From: Capitella teleta
Lineage: Eukaryota > Annelida > Polychaeta > Capitellidae
Assembly (NCBI GenBank): GCA_000328365.1
Contig: KB305197.1
Location: 88,809 to 152,808 of the forward strand
Reading direction: 5' to 3'
DNA: 64,000 nt
The position numbers and the translations under genes are program-made. Below, piece after piece: positions 25,980-38,186 of the stretch (position 1 is the first letter of the stretch; every line of letters begins with the position of its first letter). The notes beneath the pieces were generated by a model. It made no database searches. It saw only the letters and a list, made by a program, of their open reading frames with translations, and was not told the origin of the DNA.

Positions 25980-26253
25980 AAATTGAAATGGTGAATGCAT
26001 TCTTGATTAATGAAGATTCTCTCACGGCTGTCTTTTCTCAGATCAACATGTGTCAACAGATGGCTCAGCCAACTTTATTCCATTATCCTTTATTATCCCA
26101 GCAAACTCTGCAACACTCAATGATAAATTGCATAGGGGATCAGCAAATGTACAACAAGTGCAGCCTCATGTTGATGCAAAGTCGATTATGGAGCATCTCG
26201 ATTGGGACACAAATCGAATGGAAATGCTTGGATTAGTGGATTACGATAAATAA
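25980..26253 (+). other. unrecognised open frame inside the pogo-like element
   Basis: A frame of 67 codons from 26050 ends ...MLGLVDYDK and stop, with AATAAA directly after the stop. A possible acceptor (TCTTTTCTCAG) lies just upstream near 26030-26041. It reads like a C-terminal exon, but I do not recognise the protein. It could be a transposase tail, a captured host exon or chance. Confidence 0.25.
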
Positions 26254-26310
26254 ATTATTTTTGTGTAAGTGTTTTATTCTGTTAATTTTATATCGTTAGT
26301 ATTTTTAACC

Positions 26311-26360
26311 NNNNNNNNNNNNNNNNNNNNNNNNNNNNNNNNNNNNNNNNNNNNNNNNNN
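26311..26360. other. assembly gap
   Basis: Fifty N bases, probably a placeholder of arbitrary length. It lies inside the pogo-like element and cuts the tail of the SINE. Confidence 1.
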
Positions 26361-26567
26361 CTGCATACCACCATAGACAGTAGTACACAGCGCCTGGCCT
26401 TGTTACGCAGTTGGGCAGCACTGCAGAGTCACCGAAGAATTACAATTGTAATTCACAATCATAGCGCCCGTGGCCTGATCGGGTCTCGAACCCGGGACCT
26501 CTACTCCCACGGTCGGCATAGAATTGTAGTCAGCGGTTTAACCCACTGCGCTATCCGGTGCCCCTTA
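26361..26567 (-). mobile_element. tRNA-derived SINE
   Basis: On the minus strand the unit starts GGGGCACCGGATAGCGCAG, with a Pol III A box (TAGCGCAGTGGG, about 26543-26554) and a B box (GGTTCGAGACC, about 26481-26491) at tRNA-like spacing. The tRNA-like head is followed by a body containing ATTACAATTGTAAT. The 3' tail runs into the gap. SINEs are retroposed by LINE machinery. This copy is nested in the pogo-like element, so it inserted later. Confidence 0.75.
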
Positions 26568-27407
26568 GACGTTCGAGGGACAGATTTTAATGCTAATAGT
26601 AAAATATAGGAGAATCGTCGGACTTCGAAAAAACTTCGACACAGGGAGACATTCAAGAGACGGGTGTTCGACACATCGAGGTTTTACTGTAACTCCATAT
26701 GTCCAAGACTCAACTTCCTTTTAGAGCTGTAAGCGTGTAGTATATAGTACTTCAATGGTCAATACATTCTTTCTCCTCTGCTTTCCAATCAGTTACCTTT
26801 CTGCTATTCTACGGATGTGTTTGTTTTGTTTTTTAATTATGCTTATTCTCACGTGTAACTGCGAAGTAATGTGTAACAAAAGAACATAATATTCGTACTT
26901 TTCCTTTGCTTCCCTCCATTACCCACATATTACTTTTGAACGAGTGCCAAGAAACCTAATCTTAATGAGGACATTGTAATTGGCAAGAGACAGAACAGTT
27001 AGAGTACAATTGCATAACAACCATGTAATGGGTGACAACGTATATCTCTTGACTCTTGAACTCAGCCAAAGGACACAAAACTTTCTGCTGTTGATTTGAT
27101 AAAAGCGTCATCATTGATTATACTCTGTTTCAAATTGTCTTTCATGCCATCTCTCTTCGCAATTATTCTTTGCACTAATGCTTAAAACACAACATGTTGC
27201 AATCGTGTATTCATTACAACGCTTTACTATTTAACTAAACTTGCTAGGAAAATCTAGACGGAAATCTAAATCTCTAAATCATTGTATGCGGCGTTGCTGA
27301 CGCACACGCTCATAACGCCCCACTGCTGGAAAGAGTCAAGAAATTAAGAGGTGTGATACATAATTATTATGACTGCTGATAGTCCCCGATAAGGGATACA
27401 GGCCAAG

Positions 27408-27512
27408 AGGATCTATCGGTACAAAGTAGTCTATCGACTCATTGTTAAAGATCTCAATGCTTTTCAATGGTGCTATACGCATTTCTAAGAAAGTGTTATA
27501 AAACAGATCGCA

Positions 27513-27555
<43 letters not shown>

Positions 27556-28122
27556 CCACTAAAATAAGAGAAATAAATACTGCGTATGGTCTAACATGTC
27601 ATTGCGTTATTCATATCATTTCTATTTCAATTTCACCAACATGTATGCCTATTCATCTGAATTAATAGAGTGCACTCATCATTCCGCGATAATTCCACTT
27701 TTGGTGGCAAACAGGGCCCCGGACCACGGATAAGCTTCATTAAAATCATAATTAAGGCAACGCGCTCGTACTTTTGTTTTGTTTGAGAGTGTTAATGTTG
27801 TGAAACTAATGTTTTTCTCCTAAAATCAAAGCAAAGAAGAGCGTTTGTAATAAAGCGCCATACATGAGATGACGTTCCTTAATGTTCGTTTGATATCAGG
27901 GACTCATTTGATTTTGCTCTCTTTGCAATCACACACCGCATTTTAATGTTCCTCCCTCATTCATAATTGACTTTTTATTTGTATTATTTGCATAAATGGA
28001 CGCAGAACAACATAGTCAATCCATACCAGAAAGTTATGTTTTGGAATAATTGATACATTTTCGCCAATTTTAGAGTTTTGTTTTTAACATGGAGTGGACT
28101 ACTTTTGGCCCACTCTATACAT
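27408..28122 (+). mobile_element. short non-autonomous TIR element
   Basis: The right end (about 28092-28122, GGACTACTTTTGGCCCACTC) is the inverse of the left end of the related copy at 21.5 kb (GTGGGCCAAAAATAGTC). The left end here is more diverged (GGTACAAAGTAGTC). Internal sequence matches 21550-21770. It contains a 37-base A-run and no coding frame. The boundaries are approximate. Confidence 0.55.
27517..27553 (+). repeat. poly(A) run
   Basis: Uninterrupted A-run of 37 bases. Confidence 0.95.
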
Positions 28123-28620
28123 TAAAACATTGCTTCGGTCGGTGCTGGGATAGACTGCCGAATGTTGAACCTTAAAAGTGAGGTTGAACGTGTAATCCTC
28201 GTGGTGAGTAAACGGCTTCACCTGCAGACCTTGGCATCCATTTTACTAACTCGAAGATTATTCATTGTATTGATCTCAATCAAAATGATCAATCCAACTG
28301 GATAAACTGCTCATTTCTGTGCGCAACCCGAAGTGATTCTCCTGACTAGGAGAAAAAGGAGGTTTCCAACGCTGTATTCACCGTAGCCATAAGTTATCAT
28401 GAGGCATACCTTTTTTTGTTTCATCAATCATATGGAATCTACAATTATGTATACAACGGCCTAGTCACAGTACTGACCGTGAATGGTCTTTTGCTAAGCG
28501 TGGATTTATTCTGTATTATGAATTTACGACAATGTCTCGTATATGGTGTATACCCTTCTCAGCACAATGACACCAACTCGGGCAAAGTTCAACCGCTTAA
28601 TGAATAATTATTTGAAAACA

Positions 28621-28680
28621 AATTCGGCCTAAGTTCATATATGTATATAAAATATATTGTTGAACTTTGGCCGATTTTTT
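28621..28680 (+). repeat. hairpin followed by T-run
   Basis: The arms ATTCGGCCTAAGTTCA and TGAACTTTGGCCGAT pair with about one mismatch across an AT-rich loop of about 24 bases, and a run of nine T follows directly. The shape resembles a Pol III-terminated or intrinsic-terminator-like hairpin, but no gene leads into it. Confidence 0.6.
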
Positions 28681-28952
28681 TTTCTTAATTCATAGTCCAT
28701 AAACTCACTGTAAATACGTGTAACTGAAGGATAATTTTGTGTAAACCCAGAAGTCAGTAATATCATTACTGTATTTATTATTTTAAAATAAATAGCCATT
28801 TGCATGAATTCCAACGCTCCGTTGCCATGACGACGGCCGAGTTTATAGTGAACACATTGCCAACAATAATATGCTGATAATGTTCATAAAATCACCCAGA
28901 AGCGATAGGTCAAGTTACACAGTGACACCTATTCTCCGATTCAGAATATTAG

Positions 28953-28992
28953 GCAACCAAAAGAGTCGTAGGCCGACGACTCTTTTAGTTGC
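28953..28992. repeat. 17-bp-arm inverted repeat
   Basis: Arms GCAACCAAAAGAGTCGT and ACGACTCTTTTAGTTGC, one mismatch, 6-base loop AGGCCG. A short, well-paired stem of unknown role. Confidence 0.7.
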
Positions 28993-30302
28993 TTCATATT
29001 TTGTCGCTGTAGGGCCCAAGTTCTTATTGCGCTATGCATCTCAGCATCGGCCGGATCAAAGGCTGTGGCTATCTGCGGTGCTCACACTGCATCATAATGT
29101 ACTTTCGTCTCGCCGCTTTGCCCAAGTTCACTTCTCATCACTCGCTTGAACGAGATGCATTAAATATCATAGTTCCTTTTACTCAGCGCCGTTCATATAG
29201 TATTATTTGCGTCCGCTGCGTGTGTGCGGGCCATATTTTTATCGGAATGTTTCATTGAAATCCAGTTCAAAACGCACATTTCCATGGTAACCGGGTTTGA
29301 GCATGCGCAAATCACGCTGCCCCAATAAATTTCCCGAGATGTAAGCGCGAGCTGGAATCACCAGCATCGAGGCGGCAGCAAATCGCCTGAACGCACTAAC
29401 ATGTGCTAGTGCGATATATAATATTTCGTGCGTGCATTTTCCACATTGATCATGACATCAATTCTGTGATAAATATTATCATCAAACGTTGATTTTTGAA
29501 CTCCACGAAGAGGGCATTCGTGCTGTCAAGATACTCCATACGTGATGTCAAGTTGAGGCTTTCAACCTGTTTTAAAGATTTATTTGAAGTCTTATCGTCA
29601 AGGATATGTAGAATATATTTGGAATCGTTATCTTAGCTTTAGATGATTATAAAATATGACATCTTCAGATGATTAATGGAGTTCCAGAGAATGCTAATCA
29701 GAACCACGAACAAGGGCTCTTTGCTGCATACTTTGTGATCTATGCAAATATTGACTACGCCTTGAAAATCGGAAATCAATTAGGACATCGACCAATATAG
29801 CTTATGATTTCCTGGCAATAAAAGGGCCGAAAGAACTGAGAATTAATTTTGAACGTTTGCAAATAAATTATATTTTTTTCCCGAGAAATAGAGATCGATT
29901 TGATCCAGAATCAAAGAAAATCAAAGACATCTTATACTTTTTTTTAGCAAATAAACGCGCCAATTGCATAGCAACTGCTGCTAATTTTAATGAGTGGTTT
30001 TCATTTATTCAGAATATGTTTCAGTTCCTCTTCAATCTGCATTAATTAGTTACTTTGAATGTAAATCAAATAAATGATTAGTAATTGTGTGTTATCAGCA
30101 AGATGTGCATTTACGTCCATGCCAAACAAGAGGGACATTGGAAGCCCTCTTCGTTTGTGGTCACAATTCTCCTTGATCTCTTAAGCTTCGATGTTTCAAT
30201 GGTTGTTAGCTCCTGATAACAAATTAAGCACCCGCACAAGAAACCTCAGATCAACTCATAGAGTAGCAAGGACATCGGTGCATGGCACTTGCATTATACG
30301 CC

Positions 30303-32614
30303 ATGAAGTTTCTCCTTGTAGGCGCAGTCTTACGTAAGTGATGCTATTTATAATTTCCTATTATTATACTATTACAATTGATCACGTGTCCTTAGTGGGA
30401 TTTTAATGGGCCTTTCTGTATACGTTTCATCATCAAATTAATTCGCATTGAATGAGCATAACCAATACCCAAAAACATTTCCTCTCTCGATGTAAATCAA
30501 AGTATTAAACAGCCAGTGATATCAGGTACAATTTCTTGCTTCTTTGAAACCTCTAAAAGATGTTACGTGGAACGTATTACGTCATAACAGTTATACATGA
30601 TAATAATTATATCAGTGTGGCTTTCATTTTTTCATTGATGTTTGGTGATTGATTCAATTTTTCATCCGTGTCGATTGTAAGTATAGAAACGATCACATGT
30701 ATGTCCATACATTATTGACGTTGGTCCAAATGTTTCTCCAAATCTCTGAAAAAAAAATTGCACAATTTTCCTTTGCAGTCACCCTGGGCTACTGCTCAGC
30801 AAATGACCCCATCTGTGAGATGGAGGAGGGAGTTTGCCTGGACAAGCGGTACGCCCATCCTGAATGCAGCAAGTACTACCGCTGTTTCAGTGCTGGTCCT
30901 AACTGCACGGCATACGTCTTCGATTGCCCAGATGGTCTTCACTTCAGTCCTTCACAAAACGATTGCCTGAACCCCGTGGACGCTAATTGCACAGGTACGA
31001 GGATATTATGATGTTATTTCTAGATAATATTCGCCTTTTCCGATAAAACGTGGGTCCAATTCCCAAGAATTCCACTGCAACACTCCAGTTAGAGATTTTT
31101 TGGTGTGTCATGATTGAAATTGATTCCAGATTTATATTAGGAGTTGGGCAAACCCAATTTTGAATCCAGGTCTTTTCATCATTCAGATTCAACAACACCA
31201 ACACCAACTGACTTAACTACACAATCAACAACCACAAACGCAACAGAAACAACGTCAACAACAACACCAGAAACAACAACACCATCAACAACAGCACCAT
31301 CAACAACTCCGGGTAAGCTAATCATTTCTACTTCAGCTTCCAATCTACCTCCCCAGATTATTTACAGCCCCAGGACCTGACGGTGTGTCTGCCTTCTCTG
31401 TAAGTAGATCGGTTGATTGGCATGGAGGACAAGGCGACGTTTCTTTTGACACCATTGGCGTCAACCTGGGAGGATGTTTCAAGGACGGAACAACCTTCGA
31501 ACCAGGTCGTGCTGGAGTATACTTCATGAGCTTCAGCGGTGGCATACCACCGAGGACACCCGCTAACATCAAAATTAGACCAACCAACTTCCCTAACTAC
31601 CCAAGCACCATATATCGTGAGAGCACCACGCACGAAGACCATGACATGATGTACAGGAACTTCCTAGCTGAGATGGCGGATGACGCCTTCCTCACCTACC
31701 GAGCCTTCGAAGCGACGGTTAGCAGTCACCGACTGGAGAGTTCCTTCTCTGGCTTCAGTCTGACCGACATGTTTTCCGACGTCCAAGCGTTTTACGTGGC
31801 TCGTGAGAACTCCTTCCATGAACAAGGGAGGATTGAGATGTTGAGGGTCTTCATGGATACTGGAAATAACTATAACATGTCGGGTCGAGAGTTCGTTGCC
31901 CCTGAAGCAGGCGTGTACTACTTCTTCTTCGGATCAGGACAAGAAGCTGGTATTGACAACCGAGTTGCTTTGAGATCTTGGGAGAACGCACTCCCGGAGA
32001 CTGAAGCTGAGCTCTGGGTACACTCAACTAGTCACAATGGGCTGGACATGGCCACACGAGGCACCATGCTGGAGTTGAACGCTGGCCAGAGTGTCTGGGT
32101 GACACTCATGGAAAACTCAGTCTACAGTGATGCCGACATCAACCAGATCTACTTTGGTGGATTCCTCTACAAACCCCGCCGTGGTCCTTCCATTGCCTTC
32201 GCCGTTCACCGCACGAAATCCTGGCAATCTGTCCTTCTTCTTGATCCCGTACCCTTTGAGGAGATCGAAGTGAACCAGGGCAACGCTTTTGATGCTGGAA
32301 CCAACACTGTGGTTATCCCTACCAGCGGCTACTACTACATTGAACTGAGCGTGGGCACCCTTCCTTTTAAACCATTGGATGTTGAAATGCTGGTGAACGG
32401 AGAGCCAGGCAACCCAATCAACATCGGCGACCCCCTCGCCAGCGTCATCGTCAGATCTTCCAACCACTCACACGTGGCCAGCAGTGGTCGCTCCTTGGTC
32501 ACCCACCTTCAACAAAACGACGTCCTGCGACTGAGGGCCATGGGCAGCACTGGAATCTTCAGCGATCTGGACAAACAGACGACATGGATGGGCTTCCTTC
32601 TGTACGAAGACTGA
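30303..32614 (+). CDS. secreted chitin-binding/C1q-repeat protein, copy 1
   Basis: Four exons: 30303-30333, 30779-30994, 31187-31312 and 31368-32614, all introns in phase 1 with GT/AG ends; 539 aa. Exon 1 plus the start of exon 2 give a signal peptide (MKFLLVGAVLLTLGYCSA). Exon 2 holds a six-cysteine peritrophin-A/CBM14 chitin-binding domain (about residues 19-82, HPECSKYYRC and PDGLHFSP). Exon 3 is a Thr/Ser/Pro linker (83-124), probably O-glycosylated. Exon 4 encodes three C1q-like beta-sandwich domains (about 131-258, 265-393, 400-539); each has the closing aromatic-glycine signature (SGFSL, YFGGFLY, WMGFLLY). Known biology: CBM14 binds chitin, and C1q heads bind diverse ligands and trimerise. 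There is no collagen stalk. Inference: an extracellular mucus- or cuticle-tethered recognition protein. Confidence 0.85.
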
Positions 32615-32648
32615 GTCATTAGACATCACATGCCATCTGAACTTATGA

Positions 32649-32654
32649 AATAAA
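32649..32654 (+). promoter_or_regulatory. poly(A) signal of chitin-binding/C1q copy 1
   Basis: AATAAA 35 bp after the stop codon. Confidence 0.6.
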
Positions 32655-33056
32655 ATACATCTTCCTTATGATCTTTTCATGCTCTGAGTATTTAATTTAT
32701 TTTCAAAACACCAAGTATATTCATGTCGATGTAGAATTTTGACATGGATATACGAAGGAAAGATCAAGGCAAAAAACTGCTAAGCATATTTTTCACTTTT
32801 GGAGTGTGTGAGGCTTCTGTCAGATGAGAACTGCTCTTTGCTTGGGGTTCAATGCAATTCTGAATAACATGAATATTATGTGAATACTCAGATTTAAGTG
32901 AATTGCATGACGTCATAAGATCAGACTGTAAATACTGTGTCTCATCTTAATAGGTTGATCCCTCGAGACGGTCAATGATCATATATTGAAAATAAAATGT
33001 AAGAAGCATCTCACGTCTCGTGTGCCCAACGTTCTCACATCGTCAGTTCAAATGAG

Positions 33057-33134
33057 CACTTGTTTAATCACAAGTGATTTGTTCCACTTGTCCAATCACA
33101 AGAGATTTGTTCCACTTGTTCAATAACAAGTGAA
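33057..33134 (+). repeat. 28-bp tandem repeat of CACTTG/CAAGTG half-sites
   Basis: Two full units (33057-33084 and 33085-33112) and a partial third. Each holds CACTTGTYYAATMACAAGWG, an inverted repeat able to form a small stem. CACTTG is an E-box core, so bHLH binding is conceivable; unproven. Confidence 0.7.
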
Positions 33135-35587
33135 ACAAATCATGCCGGAGATAAAGTTTTTTTTTTCTCATCTTCAAATCACAATAATCAATTTTTTTAA
33201 CACTTCAGAGTGTCTTTTCAGTTGGGTATCAATTTGCAGGTTAAATCGTGGTGCATAGCCCCCAACAATAAAATCAATTCAAGGAAATAATTATGTACGG
33301 CGGAGTGAACCCGAAATACAGTTGTTCAATGTGGTTGGTTTCCCTAGGGAGATGCGATACAAAGCAACATGTACAATCAATGATCCACACAGATCAGGTA
33401 TCTTGCATTTGACCGCATTCTACACTGGATATTCCCGAGGAAAATGCCCTGCATCTGTTTTCTATGGGGAGTTCTACTGCACCAAATTTTTGGGGATCAA
33501 ACTTTGACCATCTAACCCAAGATCTTGTGTATGGGGTGGACAGCATGCCTGTGAGACTCAGGGAGAATGGAGACTAAGCAACCAGCAACTCCAGTAAAAT
33601 TGCAACAAAGCGAATATCAGGAAAATGAGCGATTCCTTGGACTGCATAGCGCCCCTACGACTCTATACAGATTTGTAGGGACAGGCAAGGCAAGGAGGCA
33701 TTTGACAAGGAGAGGTTCAAGACCCGTGTTCATCTGATCAGACAAAAGAGAGAAAATCTTCAGCACAAATCATTCCCAGATATTGCAAATTTGTGTTATA
33801 AAGTAGATCAAGGCCGATGGAAGCGCCTGGTTTGCGTTGATATCATTTATCGATCTTAACGTAATTTTAACAGGCGCATTTTCGATCAATCGATTTAGTA
33901 TTATTTTTCTTCAAATTCCTGTTGGTTTAGAGTAGCATTCAGAAACTTTTGGTTCATACTAGTTTTTATGACTATGTACATAATACTCCTAAATAAAAGA
34001 TATGGGTGTATCTTTCGCTCTGAGACGAAATAGATTTTATGCGACATGTTTGTGACTCATCCTTTTTGGCCCCTGTCTGATTATATTGTTAATAGTTGGT
34101 ATATATTTTTTTCTTTGTTTTTGTATGTATTTAAGGCAGGCAAAAAGGTACGGTTCATTTTCTTTAGCCTAAAGTATGGGTAAAACATGCACGATGTGAA
34201 AGACTTTGGAATTCGGCTAATATCATCTTATATGTAAAAAGTATATCAATTAATCGTGTCAAGGCAGACACACATAAAATATTAATACGAGAATTACAAA
34301 AAAAAAAGTTGAATAACTGCCAACAAGTTAGTACCCCCTACCACAACTCAGTACCAACCACCTAAGAGCTTAATCTAGATTGCTTTCAGGTCAAAGACGA
34401 AGATTAATCTGAAGAGTGATTAAAAAAGATAATTGCGAATACACAGCCGCGATTGATCTTAAACCGCAAATGTCGTTCTGTGCAACGAACGGGCACAAAC
34501 AATGCATTCATTGCAATACGGACTCATTGGTAGGATTTAATTTAAATCATGGAAATCGCATATAGTATATAATACATAGCATAAGACTCTTATCGCTATA
34601 AGAGATGTATAATTTAAAATACGTTGCAGGAAATCTGACATAACATAAGTGAAACATAACAATAACAGGTGTATTGTCAAAGAAGATTAAAATAAGTATT
34701 CCATAAAAAAGGTCCAATAAAAGTAAAACATTGATCTGCAATCTGGAATGGCACAATAGCAGCATCAATCGTCATTGGTTACACATCCTCACACGTCTCT
34801 CGTCAGAGTTCAAGTTACTAGGACCTAATAGATAAAAATAAGCTGTCCACTTGATATATTTACATACAACATTTGCTTGAATGCAATACTCTTGAATGTG
34901 CAGCTGTAAACTCAGGATCGTGGAATCGATCATGGTTAGGCAACTCGATTTCGCGGCCTGATAACACTCGTTTTTCCCACAGCATGACACATTGAATAGC
35001 CTCGAAACGTGGTACCTGGTTTGACGAAAATGATTTTTCATCGTCTAAGTGATTGCTCCTTCAATGTTGATGCACCGCTGAGGACTTTCATGTCAACGTT
35101 TGGGTCCAATAACGAAAGAAATTGCGTTCAGCGTTTCAGAGACTTCTAAAATATCAATTTGATCAATTTGATCGCTTTATGAAATAAATTATAAAAATGT
35201 TTATTATAATGACTAGTGTTGTTATTACAGCACCCAGAGAGACAAATACGAAAAATAATAGAGAATAAGAGAGAAAGAATTGATGTGAGCTATACGTATC
35301 ACATAAACTCATCAATCGAACTTTGTTTACGTGTCCCAGAAGTCGACCGGTTATCCACGTGCATTAGTGTAACTCAGGGTGACTTACTTGTGTAGCTCTT
35401 GCGGTTATAATTTTTCTTTCGTCGCCTGCTGGCACGGTAGCATAATTGAGATGGTTGTTGTGATTCTTGGTAGACTCAACAACTGCCAAAATTTTAGAGA
35501 CCAGTACAAACCAACACGACCGCTGAATAACATACACTTCTTCATCTTCTTTCACGACCCGAAAATAATAGTGTTACTTTTTCACAT

Positions 35588-35626
35588 TATCGCGTATAAT
35601 ATCGCGTATAATATCGCGTATAATAG
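35588..35626 (+). repeat. 14-bp tandem repeat
   Basis: Three copies of TATCGCGTATAA plus two bases, the last slightly altered. CGCG dinucleotides are unusual in this CpG-poor setting. Confidence 0.75.
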
Positions 35627-35874
35627 AGCCATCGCCGTGTCGAGTTTCTAAAGAGAACTTTCAGGAAACCGCTTGAGACCTTGTAGGACTGCGTCTTGCA
35701 CCAAACATGCTCAATCACAAATCTCCGGACAAACACATCGCTTGCAACAAATGAAACCAATCATAAACACCACATTATAAGGAAATTCCGTGAACAGAGT
35801 TGACTCCACTTCCCACCCTCTAGATCTGGAAGCACTCATTGCGTTAACTAACTACTAACATGTGGAAAATGTGA

Positions 35875-35930
35875 AGAAAAAAAAAACGAAAAAAAAAAAA
35901 ACAAACAAAAAACAAAAAACAAAAAAACAA
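35875..35930 (+). repeat. A-rich (A)nC simple repeat
   Basis: A-runs separated by single C or G residues, like the tract at 5311-5365. Confidence 0.85.
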
Positions 35931-36645
35931 CACCAATTTTTATAATTTATTTAAAGTTAAAATTAAATTAAAATTAAGAAAAACTTCGATTTAACGTATA
36001 AATGGTGACACAATGAAAATTATGAGTAAATTTGATTGAGCCGAAAGGAAGGAGCATCGTATGCATAATAGGTCATGAACTGAGGTAACAGTTCATGGTT
36101 TTAGTATAATTATTGTCTGAAAATACTAAAAGTAGACTACCTAATAAGCTTTTCCGAAGTCGTTGCATCAAATAAAGTTTCACGAGGCAAAACAATCGGT
36201 TCACTATATTAAGCTGGGCCATAGTATCGTCATCTTACATGAGATTAATTATTAGTAGTGGTGCTGCATGAATATAGTAAGTAGTTTTTTTTTGCCTCGT
36301 TTTCTGGAGGCCATGTCATCACATGCAGCTTTACGCTTGCTGGAGTTGACAAGTGTGAACATTATAGTCTGCATTTTAACTTGATGGCATTTTCCAATGA
36401 TGCTTACGATACAAATCTACCTTCGGCAATCCATAGTAAAAGTGAGTTCCTGTGTCTCAACTGTTGCGATTGAGCGAAATGAGAGAAGGATCTTTCTTCC
36501 AGCCGCTTTTATTTCATCTCCAGTCGATGTCTGAATTGAAGTTTCTGAAATTGCTATTCGTAACTGCTCCTCTGTCGTTGTTCCCATTGGACAGATCACA
36601 AAGTAATAGTGTATGAGGGATACATACAGCACAAAGTAATAAGAC

Positions 36646-36904
36646 ATGAGGCATGAGACATGAGCCATGAGCCATGAGCCATGAGGCATGAGGCATGAGT
36701 AATGAGCCATGAGCCATGAGGCATGAGCCATGAGGCACGAGGCATGTGGAATGGGCCATGAGCCATGAGGCATGAGTCATGATCCATGATCCATGAGCCA
36801 TGAGCAATGAGCAATGAGCCATAAGATATGAGGTATGAACCATGAGCCATGAGCAATGAGACATGAGGCATAGGCTATGAGCCATGAGGCATGGGCCATG
36901 AGGT
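36646..36904 (+). repeat. heptanucleotide array, 37 units
   Basis: Thirty-seven consecutive 7-mers of consensus ATGAGCC (variants ATGAGGC, ATGAGCA, ATGATCC and others) with no insertion or deletion: 259 bp is exactly 37 x 7. Because 7 is not a multiple of 3, every frame of a strand cycles through the same heptapeptide. On the minus strand this is GSWLMAH and has no stops, which creates three long overlapping spurious frames. Confidence 0.95.
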
Positions 36905-38137
36905 ATTATTGTTTTGCATAGCTCAGCCCATTTGTGAGGCAGGGGAGCCATAATAGAGCCCTGAAACCTTCGCTATTTTGCCAATTGATCTTGTGCTACT
37001 TTCTATCTTTCAATACTTGTGTACTTAGCTGTTCCTGGTCCAGTATACTGGCGTATTACATTGAGGGCTGTTTGGCAGTGAGGATAGATTATAAAGCCGC
37101 ATTTTCATCAATCAGTAAAATCTTATCTTATCTTACCCTTATCTCCAAGTAAAAGTACACCACATTCTGATAGAGTTAATGATAACTCCACCTGCCAATC
37201 TCAAGTATCAGGCCTTGGCTCTTTGAAGGTCTTCAGAGGTCTGAAAATCGAACTGTGACCTGAATAAAACAAAATATTTCCATTAGTCATGTTTTGGTCA
37301 GGTGAGGTGGTTGTAATGAGTTGGCAGAACGAGAACAGATTCCTCCGTTTTACCCGAATGAATTATCGGTAGAGGTTTAGTCTGGTCAAGGACACAAGGT
37401 TGATAAATATATGTAGACCATAAGAAGTACTTAACATGATTGGGCTACAAAGCAATAAATATAGAACTTATCTATCGGTAGGGCTTTATCATTTTGTTTG
37501 TATGTCATCACCATGGATACACAACTTACGCAAATTGAAGCCATATATATCGATTTTATCGCATAATGAAATACAAGATGAATGGTTTAAAGGGTTTCTG
37601 TTAATTGCTTCAAGTACAGTCCAAATAATAGTTGTTCTGGAAACTTTAGATTCAAATCAATCGATGTACTATAGTTTAATGCATGTGCTTTAAAATCTTG
37701 TTCGCTGCTTACAATCACTAAAACCGTGACTCGGGTCGTTGGAAGACTGAATGATTTTTGTTCCACTTTATGCTTTTCCCTTTTCCACGATGACCATAGG
37801 CTATAGGCTGATAGGCTGATTCGACTGTTTCATAGAAATTATATTTTATTATAATATCATGCTGTATACATAATATATCAAACAATTATAATTAATGCCT
37901 CATTTAATAATGAACAAGCGTACATTGCAATCAGCTCGTATTCACGTGACTCGGCTGGTCTCGTTTTCATAATTGAGAGATAAGACACATGCCTGATCTA
38001 GTGCTTATGATCTGATCGCAATATCTATGTCTGTGCTCATCTCTGTTCAAGAGGTTAACCTAAGATACGATCCAAACTTTGATTAATCATCGACAATTAA
38101 CACCTGATAAACTGACAAATGAGCCAAGGTACATTCA

Positions 38138-38144
38138 TATAAAA
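38138..38144 (+). promoter_or_regulatory. TATA box of chitin-binding/C1q copy 2
   Basis: TATAAAA, 43 bp before the ATG at 38187 (start of box to ATG 49 bp). It predicts a 5'UTR of roughly 20 bases. No equivalent TATA box is visible before copy 1. Confidence 0.55.
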
Positions 38145-38186
38145 GACCCTCCGGACGAACGACCCGCAGCTTCACACATACACATC

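Larger units (their letters stand above)
24725..26689 (+). mobile_element. pogo/Tigger-like DNA transposon remnant
   Basis: The left end reads AGTAAAACCTCGATGTGTCG and the right end is its exact inverse, CGACACATCGAGGTTTTACT. Both ends are flanked by TA (24723-24724 and 26690-26691), the target-site duplication of the Tc1/mariner-pogo superfamily. CAGTAAAACCTCG-type ends are typical of pogo/Tigger elements. No DDE transposase is recognised inside. The interior holds a tract rich in GTCA/TGAC (25160-25420), an unrecognised 67-codon frame ending at 26253, a 50-base gap and a SINE. It is either non-autonomous or heavily eroded. Confidence 0.75.
28123..30302. other. intergenic with two hairpins
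   Basis: No supported gene. It is notable for two inverted repeats (28621-28675 and 28953-28992), listed separately. The overlapping frames at 28871-29258 have no recognised domain. Confidence 0.4.
32655..36645. other. intergenic between the C1q paralogues
   Basis: No supported gene. Holds a 28-bp tandem repeat (33057-33134), a 14-bp tandem repeat (about 35588-35626) and an A-rich (A)nC tract (35875-35930). Confidence 0.45.

Noticed and set aside
36417-36951. Three overlapping minus-strand frames of 91-145 codons
   Set aside because: They arise from the 7-base repeat, which keeps every minus-strand frame open.
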